A stretch of 64,000 nucleotides of DNA, from positions 232,213 to 296,212 of the forward strand of contig NZ_VLNY01000007.1 of the NCBI RefSeq assembly GCF_008297975.1, written 5' to 3'. Every line of letters begins with the position of its first letter. Position 1 is the stretch's first letter. This DNA is from Antrihabitans cavernicola (GTDB taxonomy: Bacteria > Actinomycetota > Actinomycetes > Mycobacteriales > Mycobacteriaceae). Shown one piece after another: positions 11,540 to 20,039 of the stretch. A program made the translations under genes and the position numbers. The notes beneath the pieces are model-generated. The model was not told where the DNA came from and ran no database searches. It saw only the letters and a list, made by a program, of their open reading frames with translations.

Positions 11540-12166
11540 TCAGCTGACGAATTCCCCGATGTCGCCAAGTGATCCGTTCAGCTGGACTCGCCCGTCTGCG
11601 AGCTTGTAGGTCGCGCCCACGATCGCCAGCGAGTGCGCCGCGACTCGTTCGGCAACGATCTGCGAACGCTGAGCCAGCAGATTCACCGTCTCGGCGACGT
11701 GCCTGCCTTCCAGATCGTCCACCGACGACAGGCCTTCGCGGCGGCCGGCGAGAATCGAGGGCGTCACGCGCTCGACGATGCTGCGGATGAAGCCGCCGGG
11801 CACGTTGCCGGTGTCGAGCGCATCGATGCTGGCCTTGACCGCTCCGCAGCTGTCGTGGCCGAGCACCACGATCAACGGGATGTCGAGCACGGCCACGCCG
11901 TATTCGATGGAGCCGAGCACCGATTCGTCGATCACGTTGCCCGCGGTACGGACAACGAACATGTCGCCGAGGCCTTGATCGAAGATGATCTCCGCGGCGA
12001 CGCGGGAGTCGCCGCAGCCGAAGACGATCGCAGTCGGATGCTGGCCGCCGACGAGCTCTGCTCGCCGCGCGACGCCCTGGCTAGGATGCTGCTGCGAGCC
12101 GGACACGAACCGATCGTTGCCATCTCGCAGGGACTTCCAAGCGCTGATCGGATTCGAATTCGGCAT
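11540..12166 (-). CDS. canB: Beta-class carbonic anhydrase
   Basis: The enzyme interconverts CO2 and bicarbonate, supplying carboxylases in the cytoplasm. The zinc ligands are visible: Cys and Asp in VFGCGDSRVAAE, and His and Cys in VLGHDSCGAVKA. The Asp/Arg dyad in CGDSR is intact. From the ATG at 12164-12166 the protein is 208 residues; an in-frame GTG at 12179-12181 would add five, and neither has a clear Shine-Dalgarno. The gene is divergent from mutY with 87 bp between starts, the same order as Rv3588c/Rv3589 in M. tuberculosis. Confidence 0.94.
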   Translation of the reverse strand: MPNSNPISAWKSLRDGNDRFVSGSQQHPSQGVARRAELVGGQHPTAIVFGCGDSRVAAEIIFDQGLGDMFVVRTAGNVIDESVLGSIEYGVAVLDIPLIVVLGHDSCGAVKASIDALDTGNVPGGFIRSIVERVTPSILAGRREGLSSVDDLEGRHVAETVNLLAQRSQIVAERVAAHSLAIVGATYKLADGRVQLNGSLGDIGEFVS

Positions 12167-12253
12167 GCTGCCATTTTGCACAATGGACGAGGTTACCAGC
12201 GAGTCGGCTTCCGGCGCGCGGACGAAATTGCAGGTCGGAGAGGGTGTGAGCGC

Positions 12254-13144
12254 GTGACGGTATCTGTCTCCACCCTGTCGGCCTGGTACCGCGAGAACGC
12301 CCGCGACCTGCCGTGGCGTCGCGAAGGAGTAAGCGCCTGGCAGGTGCTGATGAGCGAGATCATGCTGCAGCAGACCCCGGTGTCTCGAGTGGCACCCATC
12401 TGGGAGCTGTGGGTCCAGCGATGGCCCGTTCCGTCCGCGATGGCGGCGTCGTCGCAGGCGGAGGTGCTGCGCGCGTGGGGGAAGTTGGGGTATCCGCGGC
12501 GAGCGCTGCGACTACACGAGTGCGCAGGCGTATTGGCTGCCGAGCACGGCGATGTGGTGCCCACCGACGTCGAGGTGCTGCTCGGACTACCCGGAATCGG
12601 CGCCTACACCGCGCGTGCGGTGGCGTGCTTCGCCTACGGTCAGCGAGTTCCCGTTGTGGACACGAACGTTCGTCGAGTGGTTGCGCGCGCTGTGCACGGC
12701 AGCGCGGAGGCGGGCAATCCGTCGACGACTCGCGATCTGGCCGATGTAGCGGCGTTGCTGCCGCGCGATCGAGCACGTGCCGCGCAATATTCGGCTGCCC
12801 TGATGGAACTCGGCGCCACCGTGTGCACGGCGCGTAACCCAAAATGTTCGATCTGCCCGTTGACGACCTGCGCGTGGGTGGCGGCAGGCCGACCCGCATA
12901 CGACGGCCCTGCGCGAACGGTCCAGAAGTTCGCCGGAACGGACAGGCAGGTTCGCGGCCGGCTGATGGATGTACTGCGAGAAAGCAGTTCGCCGGTGGAG
13001 CGAGCGCGTCTCGACGTCGTGTGGTTGCAGGACCCCGCGCAGCGCGACCGAGCGCTCGATTCGCTGCTCGTCGACGGGTTGGTCGAGCAGACCGAAAATG
13101 GACTATTTGCGCTGGCGGGCGAGGTTTCGGCGGATTCCCGGTAG
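12254..13144 (+). CDS. mutY: A/G-specific adenine glycosylase MutY
   Basis: MutY removes adenine mispaired with 8-oxoguanine or guanine. The catalytic Glu is in MSEIMLQQT and the catalytic Asp in VVDTNVRRV, with the HhH loop LLGLPGIGAYTA between them. The [4Fe-4S] cysteines are in CTARNPKCSICPLTTC, with spacing 6-2-4 instead of the 6-2-5 of E. coli MutY. At 296 residues it is shorter than the ~350 of E. coli, and the C-terminal part is too short for a full NUDIX-like 8-oxoG recognition domain. The GTG at 12254 follows GGAGAGGG by about 10 bases. The reading frame is open upstream, but that part is antisense to canB. Confidence 0.95.
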   Translation: MTVSVSTLSAWYRENARDLPWRREGVSAWQVLMSEIMLQQTPVSRVAPIWELWVQRWPVPSAMAASSQAEVLRAWGKLGYPRRALRLHECAGVLAAEHGDVVPTDVEVLLGLPGIGAYTARAVACFAYGQRVPVVDTNVRRVVARAVHGSAEAGNPSTTRDLADVAALLPRDRARAAQYSAALMELGATVCTARNPKCSICPLTTCAWVAAGRPAYDGPARTVQKFAGTDRQVRGRLMDVLRESSSPVERARLDVVWLQDPAQRDRALDSLLVDGLVEQTENGLFALAGEVSADSR

Positions 13145-13153
13145 CATCCGTTC

Positions 13154-16100
13154 ATGGAATCGGCCGCAACAGCACTTCTCTCGCATGTCGAGCGCATCTC
13201 TGCACCCGCACGGGAACGCGAACTGGCCCTCACCGCACACTCGGCGGCGGGGACACCGGAGTTGGACGCATTGCTGTCCGAACTGTCTTCGCGCGGCAGG
13301 TACGAGGTCAACATCGCGATCGGAATGGCGCGGGTCGCAGGTACAGCCGAGTACTTGAGAGCAATGCTCGATTCGCACGATCAAGAGGTTCTTGCTCGCA
13401 GTATCGCGGCTTGGTTGCATTTGGATCTGGAACCGCAAGCCATCCTCGACCGGCTTCCTCGACTTTCGTATCGAACCCGCAACACCCTTTATCGCTCGCT
13501 TCGCCACGGCAACCGCCAGGCCGCAGCTGATCTGCTGCTGCCCGAAGTTCGCAAGCAATTCGGCGACACCGAAGCGGCCCGGGTGCTGCCGGCCTGCTCG
13601 TCGGAGATCGTCGCAACCGAACTTCCGACCCTCGACTACGCCATCGGTAGTTGGACGACGATAAGTCGACGCCACACCGAGGTATTTCTCGACCACGTCG
13701 ATGTACTGGCAAAAACCACCCTCGAGTCGGATTGGGCTCGGCTGTGGGCACGGGTTGCGCCCGCCCTCCGCTGGGCGTCTCTCGAGTTTCCTGATCGGGT
13801 CTTGCATCTGATGCGGCAGGCCGTTGTCTATACCCCGGTGACCCAGATGCGAGCAGTCGCCGCTCATCTTGCACGATTCAACCCCGACGGTGTCGCCGAC
13901 GTCGTCGTCGATCCATCCGGCCATGGCACCGGCCTGGTCGGTCGTCAGCTGTGGAAGGCTCTTCGGCCACTACCCGACGACCGTCTTGCTTCGGTGTCGC
14001 GCGCGTATCCAACGCAGTACAAGCGCGCCTTCCTCGCGTCGCTCCCACCAACTCCTCGCAACGCCGTCTTCGACGCGATCCACTCCGATCCCAATTGGCC
14101 CGCGGACAGTACGCAAGTCTCGGTACTCGATGTTCTTCCGCCTGCCGAGCGAATAACGCATGCGCGCAAATATCTTGCAAGAGAGAATATTTCAGAATCT
14201 CCAGATATCCAGTTCGCACTTGCAGCACGCCTCCCCTGGAAAGAAGCCGGGCCGACCCTGCTCGAGGCAACGTACCTTCACGACCCTGAATCACGGGGTT
14301 TCGCATACCCCGTCTACATCACGATCGCCGCCGCCACGCGCAAACCCGACGTCGTCTACGAGATGCTCGGTCACCTGGCTCGATTGAAATCCGAACGGGA
14401 CTCCACCCGCCGGGAAGCATTGCGATCCCTTGCCGATATCTCCCCGCATCTCTATTCGTTGGGTTCGCTTTCACATCTCGTCGAAATCGTGCGCGGAGCG
14501 GTCGGCGCTCGAGACTGCTCGACACAGAGTCGACGCGAGGCCACGCGCCTCGCCTCGCGACTACTCGTCTGGGGCGATCAATCCGGCCAAAGCGGCCACA
14601 TCGACGCAGCGATCAATTGCCTGCGCGCACTCAGTCATTCTGCGGACGAGATCGATTTCGACGACTTCGATCGGAATCTTCCGAAAGATGCAGAGCAGTC
14701 CGTGTTCGAGGCGCTCGCCACTCGCATCGCACAAGAAGGCCGACATGAGGAGTACAACACAGCGCTCTCCTTGTCGGAAGGGCTCGGAAAGCGTGCTTGG
14801 AACATTCCGAGCCTCGAACTGGCCGTACTCAACGCGTGCAATGCACACGACAACGACGTCGCGCGACGGGCAATCGCCCTGACGTTGGCAAACCGTGCAT
14901 CACGCGATCGGAATGGCGAAGCAATTCTACGAAGGGACCCCTCCACCATCGCGATAGCCGAGATGCACGCGTGGGTCTCGACCGTGCGCACGGATCTCGT
15001 CGACAAAGTGCTCGAATCTCCGCCTTCCGGTCGGTTCCGCACGACGGACGAACCGTTGATTCCGTATTTCGCAGACGGCTTCCGGCGCTGGACTCCTCGA
15101 CAGCTCGAAACCTACGCCAACCTCGTCGTCCATACGGCCAAGAACTCACACGCCCCAGTCGCGGAAAGAGCGAGCTCGATTCGACAGCTGGGCAAGTTGC
15201 CAGGCACACGCCGAGTCACCACCGAGTTTCTGAACGATCCGGAACCCGAAATTCGCGACGCCGCCCTTACCGCGCTGGCAACCACAGATCAGCCTCTCGC
15301 TGCACTTCGGACACTGACCAAGTACGCGATGTCGGAAAGCTCGCCGACCGCGCTCGAGAGCGTCGGACGATGCGCGGAAAGCGTCAGTCCCACAATGCTT
15401 TCCAATGAGCTTCTTCCGCTGCTCAATTCGAACCGAGTCGCGCCGACGAACCGCGCGCTGCACGTTCTGGCGCGACTTCGTGCGCCCGACGCAGCCGATG
15501 CCGCCGGATGGATGTGGCATATCCCGAATGAGCATCCGGCCATCCGCCGCGCAGCGGTCGCAAGTTGCCGGTGGCTCGTTCCGGACGAGAAAGCTTGGGC
15601 GCTCTACGAGTCCGCATCAACCGATCACGACACAGCGAACGTGATGCTCGGCGTCGATCCTGAGACCCTCGCGCCGCAATTGCGCCCCCAGTTCGCGAAG
15701 CTCGTCGCGGCTGCCGCAGCCTCACCGAACCAAGAGATCGCCAGAAATGGCATGGCGGCTCTCGGTCGATGGAGTCTGTGGGACTCCGCGGACTCGGTGG
15801 AAATGCTGATCGAAACCGCTACAAATCTGGAGCAGACGAGCCTGTGGCGCGTCGCGATCACCAGTTTGGTCGCCGGGACTTCGACCACATCCGAGGTTGC
15901 CCCACTACTTACGTTGGCAGATGGGCTTCTTCACCTCCAGGACACGGAGATAGCAAACCGTGATGTCCCTGGACGGCAACGGCTGGGGACACTCTGTCTC
16001 GAGGTCGCCGGATCGGCTGCGCAGAGCCATCCGATCCGCAAGGCCGCCGCGGCACTTGCCGATCGGCTGGCGCAGGAACCCCTGTGGCATTGGTACGCAA

Positions 16101-16459
16101 TCGATCTCTACCTCAGCACCATTCGCTGGGACGAGCCCGAGCACGCCGCACAGAGCATCGTTCGCGCTGCTGCGCTCGCCGACGGCACCGGTTTGGTCGG
16201 CTACCCCGCACAAGTTCTCAATGCGAGATTGCCAGCAGAAACACCGGCAACCACCACCGAGCGGCTGCTGCCCATCGCACAGGCGCTGAGCGACGCAGAC
16301 GGCGTATCGGCCGGCTTGTCTGCCGTCGAACTGATCGGCCACGGCGGTGACACCTTCGGCTGGACCGACGATTGGCGAACCCTGCTGCAGAAGGCCCGCG
16401 CACACTCCGATATCGATGTCCAGCGCGCGGCCATGGATATCTACACGACCAACGAGTAG
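13154..16459 (+). CDS. Large HEAT-repeat-like protein of unknown function
   Basis: I do not recognise a named family. The 1101-residue product is almost entirely alpha-helical, rich in Ala, Leu and Arg, and has degenerate repeats of 30-40 residues with the look of HEAT/ARM helical pairs. Examples are the segments FLNDPEPEIRDAALTALATT and HPAIRRAAVASCRWL. There is no signal peptide, transmembrane helix, nucleotide-binding loop or catalytic motif, so a cytoplasmic scaffold or protein-binding solenoid is the simplest reading. It starts 9 bp after mutY and may be cotranscribed with it. The stretch near 14160-14210 is more AT-rich than its surroundings. M. tuberculosis has a PE_PGRS gene here instead. 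Confidence 0.75.
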   Translation: MESAATALLSHVERISAPARERELALTAHSAAGTPELDALLSELSSRGRYEVNIAIGMARVAGTAEYLRAMLDSHDQEVLARSIAAWLHLDLEPQAILDRLPRLSYRTRNTLYRSLRHGNRQAAADLLLPEVRKQFGDTEAARVLPACSSEIVATELPTLDYAIGSWTTISRRHTEVFLDHVDVLAKTTLESDWARLWARVAPALRWASLEFPDRVLHLMRQAVVYTPVTQMRAVAAHLARFNPDGVADVVVDPSGHGTGLVGRQLWKALRPLPDDRLASVSRAYPTQYKRAFLASLPPTPRNAVFDAIHSDPNWPADSTQVSVLDVLPPAERITHARKYLARENISESPDIQFALAARLPWKEAGPTLLEATYLHDPESRGFAYPVYITIAAATRKPDVVYEMLGHLARLKSERDSTRREALRSLADISPHLYSLGSLSHLVEIVRGAVGARDCSTQSRREATRLASRLLVWGDQSGQSGHIDAAINCLRALSHSADEIDFDDFDRNLPKDAEQSVFEALATRIAQEGRHEEYNTALSLSEGLGKRAWNIPSLELAVLNACNAHDNDVARRAIALTLANRASRDRNGEAILRRDPSTIAIAEMHAWVSTVRTDLVDKVLESPPSGRFRTTDEPLIPYFADGFRRWTPRQLETYANLVVHTAKNSHAPVAERASSIRQLGKLPGTRRVTTEFLNDPEPEIRDAALTALATTDQPLAALRTLTKYAMSESSPTALESVGRCAESVSPTMLSNELLPLLNSNRVAPTNRALHVLARLRAPDAADAAGWMWHIPNEHPAIRRAAVASCRWLVPDEKAWALYESASTDHDTANVMLGVDPETLAPQLRPQFAKLVAAAAASPNQEIARNGMAALGRWSLWDSADSVEMLIETATNLEQTSLWRVAITSLVAGTSTTSEVAPLLTLADGLLHLQDTEIANRDVPGRQRLGTLCLEVAGSAAQSHPIRKAAAALADRLAQEPLWHWYAIDLYLSTIRWDEPEHAAQSIVRAAALADGTGLVGYPAQVLNARLPAETPATTTERLLPIAQALSDADGVSAGLSAVELIGHGGDTFGWTDDWRTLLQKARAHSDIDVQRAAMDIYTTNE

Positions 16460-17218
16460 TCACCCGAGCGACGTCAGAAATTCTTCGACAGCAACGCGGT
16501 ATCGCTCCGGCTGATCGTCGTGAACCAGGTGACCGGCGTCAGCGATCCGGATATACGCCGAGTCATCGTGTAGCTCAGCCATTTTCACCATTTGACCGGT
16601 AGGCGTGATGGTGTGCTCACCTTCGATCAGCAGGACCGGCGCACGGACCTTCTCCCACTGATCCCAGAAGTGCCTGGTCCCCCACTCCTCGGATATCGCA
16701 CGGAACGTCTCGACGTCGCCATGCAGATACCAGCCGTCGTCGCGCTGATCGAACGAGTCCAGGAAATAGCGTCCCGCGACGGGGCCGAAGAATTCGAGCA
16801 CCGCCTCCGCTGTCTCGAACGGCTGCGGCCAGGAACGAATCAGCTCCGCCCAGTCCGCGGCGGTGCGGCCACGAAAATCCGGCGCAATATCCTCGACGAC
16901 CAGTCCACGCACCCTGGCCGGGAACTCCGCGGCGAAGCACCAGCCGTGCAGGCCGCCCATGGAATGACCGATCACCACCATCGGATCGGTGATCGTTTCG
17001 AGTGCCGCAGCCAAGTCGGCGACGAATGCTTCGGTGGTGAGCGGATCGGGCGCCGGACGTCCGTGACCCGCCGCGTCGAACGTGTAGACGTGGCCGTGCT
17101 CGCGAAGCCACGGCACCTGCCGCCGCCACGTCTGGCCCCGGCCCATCAAGCCGTGCAGCAACAGGATCGGGGAGCCTGACCCGCCCTCGTCGTGCAGCCT
17201 GCCTTCTTCCACGACCAT
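16460..17218 (-). CDS. Alpha/beta-hydrolase fold protein (Rv3591c-like)
   Basis: The 252-residue protein has a full alpha/beta-hydrolase core. It shows an oxyanion-hole motif LLLHGLMG, the nucleophile elbow GHSMGG (serine near residue 96), and the catalytic histidine in ADAGHLVHDD; the acid is probably in LLIEGEHT. No signal peptide is seen, so it should act in the cytoplasm. The substrate is unknown. I chose the ATG at 17216-17218; a longer open frame upstream is antisense to mhuD. The start lies 33 bp from the divergent mhuD start, and the stop abuts the end of the HEAT-like gene. M. tuberculosis has the same hydrolase/mhuD pair. Confidence 0.85.
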   Translation of the reverse strand: MVVEEGRLHDEGGSGSPILLLHGLMGRGQTWRRQVPWLREHGHVYTFDAAGHGRPAPDPLTTEAFVADLAAALETITDPMVVIGHSMGGLHGWCFAAEFPARVRGLVVEDIAPDFRGRTAADWAELIRSWPQPFETAEAVLEFFGPVAGRYFLDSFDQRDDGWYLHGDVETFRAISEEWGTRHFWDQWEKVRAPVLLIEGEHTITPTGQMVKMAELHDDSAYIRIADAGHLVHDDQPERYRVAVEEFLTSLG

Positions 17219-17251
17219 TGCGCCGACGCTACGCGAGGTAATGTCGCCGAC

Positions 17252-17581
17252 ATGGCAGACGTTCGAACGGCAGTGGTAAAGATCAACGCGATCGAGGTTC
17301 CCGAGGGCGCAGGCCCCGAATTGGAGAAGCGGTTCGCCCACCGGGCACACGCAGTCGACGGCTCTCCAGGTTTTCTGGGTTTTCAGCTGCTGCGTCCGAC
17401 CAAGGGTGAGAACCGCTACTTCGTGGTCACGCAATGGGATTCGGAGGAGTCCTTCCAGGCCTGGCGCGAGGGACCGGCCAAGGACGCGCATGCGGGCGAG
17501 CGAGCTAAGCCGGTGTCGTCGGGTGCGTCGCTCCTGGAGTTCGAGGTAGTCCTCGACGTTCCCGCGCCGACGTCCAACTGA
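17252..17581 (+). CDS. mhuD: MhuD-type haem-degrading monooxygenase
   Basis: This is an ABM-fold (IsdG-like) haem oxygenase that opens the haem ring and frees iron; the mycobacterial enzyme makes mycobilins without releasing CO. Residues known to be critical in MhuD (Asn7, Trp66, His75) correspond here to Asn12, Trp71 and His80, in KINAIEVP, AFQAW-like FQAWREGPA and DAHAGERA. The segment HRAHAVDGSPGFLGFQLLRP is nearly identical to the M. tuberculosis protein. Length is 109 residues against 105. It is divergent from the hydrolase with a 33-bp gap, so the two promoters must overlap. Confidence 0.93.
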   Translation: MADVRTAVVKINAIEVPEGAGPELEKRFAHRAHAVDGSPGFLGFQLLRPTKGENRYFVVTQWDSEESFQAWREGPAKDAHAGERAKPVSSGASLLEFEVVLDVPAPTSN

Positions 17582-17654
17582 CCCGATTTGCCCGTATTTT
17601 CTGGGCGATTAGTCCGATATGACGGATACGAATCGGTCGCGATTGACGCTGTGA

Positions 17655-17800
17655 TCAGCGCCTCGTAGGGTTTTCCGCACGCGATGGATCGAGGAATCTG
17701 GTGCAATTCCAGAACGGTCGCGCCACTGTGAACTTGCCTGAGCATGCACTCTGCTCCGACGGGTGAGTCAGACACTCGATCCTTGCGGCTATCCGGACTA
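17655..17800 (+). ncRNA. Cobalamin (AdoCbl) riboswitch
   Basis: The leader contains the conserved B12-riboswitch segments in order: GGTGCAATTCC within GAATCTGGTGCAATTCCAG, then CGCCACTGTGA, then GGTGAGTCAGACACTC (the B12 box). The region ends just ahead of a hairpin (CGAGGA/TCCTCG, 17803-17821) that abuts the AAGGAG ribosome binding site of cbtB, so control of translation is likely. Its position upstream of cbtB-cbtA is the known context for cobalt-transporter control by B12. The exact 5' boundary is approximate. Confidence 0.9.
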
Positions 17801-17835
17801 CCGAGGACGCGAAATCCTCGAAAAGGAGTGATCAC

Positions 17836-18054
17836 ATGGCGACATACGCACCGCAGCCAGGCGTTTCGGCCCGACCCGTCACGCTCGCAGTTCCGACGAC
17901 AGCTCTTCTGCTGATCGGAACCACCCTCTTGGCGCTGCTTGTCTATTACTTCATCGGAATCGATCAAGGCGCAGTATCGATATTCGGCACCGACAATCAC
18001 GTGCACGAATTCGTGCACGATGCGCGGCATTTCCTCGGATTCCCCTGCCACTGA
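17836..18054 (+). CDS. cbtB: CbtB, small cobalt-transporter subunit (copy 1)
   Basis: CbtB is a one-TM subunit predicted to work with CbtA in cobalt uptake for cobalamin synthesis. The 72-residue protein has one hydrophobic helix (about residues 22-43) and the diagnostic His-rich C-terminus VHEFVHDARHFLGFPCH, which probably binds cobalt. AAGGAG lies 7 bases before the ATG. It directly follows the cobalamin riboswitch and precedes cbtA by 28 bp, so expression should fall when B12 is plentiful. Confidence 0.92.
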   Translation: MATYAPQPGVSARPVTLAVPTTALLLIGTTLLALLVYYFIGIDQGAVSIFGTDNHVHEFVHDARHFLGFPCH

Positions 18055-18082
18055 GTCTCGAACCCGAGGAATCAAGAAAACA

Positions 18083-18931
18083 ATGGAAAAGCAGATAATT
18101 GTCCGTGGCGTCCTGGTGGGCGCACTCGGCGGGCTTTTGGCGTTCGTGTTCGGTCGCATCTTCGGTGAACCGGTCATCGGCCGAGCCATCGATTACGAAA
18201 GCGGCCGCGACGCCGCGCAAGCGGTGCTCGACAAGGCAGCGGGCCTGCCGGTCGAAGACATGGGTCCCGAAGTATTCACTCGAACATTGCAGTCGAACAT
18301 CGGCATCGGATTCGGGATGCTGCTGTTCGGGATCGCGATGGGTGCGCTCTTCGCCGTCGTCTACAGCGTGTCAGTCGGCCGCGTCGGCAAAGTCTCGCCC
18401 CGCAACCTGGCGCTCCTGATCGCGGGCGCGATGTTCTCGACCATGTATCTGGTGCCGTTCCTGAAGTACCCGGCCAATCCCCCGTCCATCGGGCACGGCG
18501 AAACGATCAAGGCGCGAACCGGGCTGTATCTGGTGATGGTGGTGTGCTCGATCGCCTTCCTGCTCGGCGCGGTCTGGCTCGGCCGGCGCCTTGCTGCACG
18601 GTTCGGAAACTGGACGGCGACGCTACTGGCGGCGGCTGCCTTTGCCGTCGCAATCGGCATAGTCATGCTGCTTCTACCGTCGTTGGGTCATCTGTCGGCG
18701 AATGCGAGCTACGGCGACTTCGCATCCGAGACGCCACAACCGTTGCGAGACAGCAGCGGCAAGATCGTCTACCCCGGATTCTCGGCTGACGACCTGTACG
18801 CGTTCCGCCTGTACTCGCTTGCCGCTCAAGCGATCCTGTGGACGGCGATCGGGCTCACGTTCGCGCCACTTGCGGCCCGCCTGCTCGGCGAACGCGCAGG
18901 CTCCGTGCAACGTGCCGAGGTCAACTCGTAG
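18083..18931 (+). CDS. cbtA: CbtA, cobalt-transporter membrane subunit (copy 1)
   Basis: CbtA is an integral membrane protein thought to form the cobalt pathway with CbtB. The 282-residue product has five hydrophobic segments: ~6-24, ~77-100, ~113-130, ~150-170 and ~180-205, with a last one near 250-275. The family-typical loop FLKYPANPPSIGHGETI joins helices three and four. I chose the ATG at 18083; the frame is open further upstream but overlaps cbtB. It is under the same riboswitch as cbtB. A GC-rich hairpin follows and separates it from the second cbtBA pair. Confidence 0.9.
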   Translation: MEKQIIVRGVLVGALGGLLAFVFGRIFGEPVIGRAIDYESGRDAAQAVLDKAAGLPVEDMGPEVFTRTLQSNIGIGFGMLLFGIAMGALFAVVYSVSVGRVGKVSPRNLALLIAGAMFSTMYLVPFLKYPANPPSIGHGETIKARTGLYLVMVVCSIAFLLGAVWLGRRLAARFGNWTATLLAAAAFAVAIGIVMLLLPSLGHLSANASYGDFASETPQPLRDSSGKIVYPGFSADDLYAFRLYSLAAQAILWTAIGLTFAPLAARLLGERAGSVQRAEVNS

Positions 18932-18939
18932 CTCGGATT

Positions 18940-18978
18940 CGTTGCGCTGGCTCCCGGTATCCGGGAGTACGCGCAACG
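18940..18978 (+). terminator. GC-rich hairpin between the two cbtBA pairs
   Basis: CGTTGCGC (18940-18947) pairs with GCGCAACG (18971-18978), and inside it CTCCCGG (18951-18957) pairs with CCGGGAG (18961-18967). It starts 8 bp after the cbtA stop. There is no U-tract, so it could be a weak terminator or an mRNA stability element. Confidence 0.6.
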
Positions 18979-19086
18979 GATCAGGTGGGTGTGCGCTTTG
19001 TCCGATTGACACCGCTATCGATTTGGTGCGAAAGTGCCGAAGACAAAGAGACGGTAAAGGATCCGATCGGGATCCCAGGAGGACTG

Positions 19087-19281
19087 ATGGCACTCGTTCA
19101 CTCGCCAACTCGAGCAACCGACTCACTGGCAGCCGCAGTGGTCGCGGTCGGCGTCGTATTGTTCGCGCTGCTCGCGCTGTACCTGGTCGGATTCGACCAG
19201 GGCGTGATCTCTCGAAGCGGGATGTACCTGCACGAACTGATGCACGACGGTCGCCATCTACTGGGGCTTCCGTGCCACTGA
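19087..19281 (+). CDS. cbtB: CbtB, small cobalt-transporter subunit (copy 2)
   Basis: This 64-residue one-TM protein ends in MYLHELMHDGRHLLGLPCH, the same His/Cys pattern as copy 1 (HEFVHDARHFLGFPCH), so it is a diverged duplicate. The hydrophobic helix spans about residues 14-37. CCAGGAGG lies 6 bases before the ATG. No B12 box is visible in the 155 bp between copy 1 of cbtA and this start, so it is either transcribed through from the first pair or has its own promoter with different control. Confidence 0.88.
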   Translation: MALVHSPTRATDSLAAAVVAVGVVLFALLALYLVGFDQGVISRSGMYLHELMHDGRHLLGLPCH

Positions 19282-19283
19282 CG

Positions 19284-20039
19284 ATGTCGCTGAAGGATCT
19301 TCTGCTCCGCGGGTTGCTTGCGGGACTCGTTGCCGGGTTGCTCGCTGGTGGAGTCGCGTTTCTGATCGGCGAGCCGCATATCGACGCGGCCATCGCAATC
19401 GAGGAGTCGGCGTCGGACGCCCACCATGAAACCGGAGTGACGTCCGGTCATTCGCACGGCGACGAGGACGCGCCGCTGGTGAGTCGTGATGGCCAGCGGG
19501 GTGGGCTTTTCCTGGCCACCGCGCTGGCGGGTCTGGCACTCGGCGCCATCTTGGCGGCGGTGGCCCACTTCGCCCGACGCGTCACGTCCCTATCCGGTTC
19601 CGTTCTCGCTATCGCGCTTGCGGCCGGTGGTTGGCTGGCGATCGAGGCGGTCCCGTTTTTCAAGTACCCGGCGAATCCACCCGCCATCGGCGATCCGGAG
19701 ACCATCAACCAACGCACTTGGCTGTGGCTGGTCGCAGTGATACTCGGGTTGGTTGCCGTTGCCGCCGCCGCGTACATCGCGAAAAGAGTTGCAGCACAGC
19801 AGCTGAGCATTCGGATTGCCGCGCCGCTGGCGATATTCGTTGTGATCGTCGCGCTCGGCTACGTGTTGCTGCCCGGCATCAACGAGGTCGGCGACGCCTT
19901 CCCGGCAACGCTGCTGTGGCAGTTCAGATTGTCGTCGCTGGCAACTCAGGCGACGCTGTGGCTCTCGCTCGGGCTTGCGTTCGCCTTCCTCACTGATCGT
20001 GCAAGCGTCAAGCCGCGGGAGTTCGAGCCGATCGGCTAG
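19284..20039 (+). CDS. cbtA: CbtA, cobalt-transporter membrane subunit (copy 2)
   Basis: The 251-residue membrane protein shares the CbtA signature FFKYPANPPAIGDPETI with copy 1 but is otherwise well diverged. It has about five or six hydrophobic helices. Unlike copy 1, the first periplasmic loop holds a His/Asp-rich stretch, HSHGDEDAP preceded by DAHHETG, that looks like an extra metal-binding segment. I chose the ATG at 19284, two bases after the cbtB stop; an in-frame GTG at 19272 overlapping cbtB is possible. The stop overlaps the convergent TetR gene by four bases. Confidence 0.88.
   Translation: MSLKDLLLRGLLAGLVAGLLAGGVAFLIGEPHIDAAIAIEESASDAHHETGVTSGHSHGDEDAPLVSRDGQRGGLFLATALAGLALGAILAAVAHFARRVTSLSGSVLAIALAAGGWLAIEAVPFFKYPANPPAIGDPETINQRTWLWLVAVILGLVAVAAAAYIAKRVAAQQLSIRIAAPLAIFVVIVALGYVLLPGINEVGDAFPATLLWQFRLSSLATQATLWLSLGLAFAFLTDRASVKPREFEPIG

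Noticed and set aside
13154..16459. Phage-defence assignment for the HEAT-like protein
   Set aside because: No nuclease, helicase, NTPase or other defence gene is linked to it, so I kept it as unknown.
18979..19086. Second cobalamin riboswitch ahead of cbtB copy 2
   Set aside because: The leader contains TTTGGTGCGAAAG, but the B12 box (GAGTCAGACA-like) and the CGCCACTG segment are absent.
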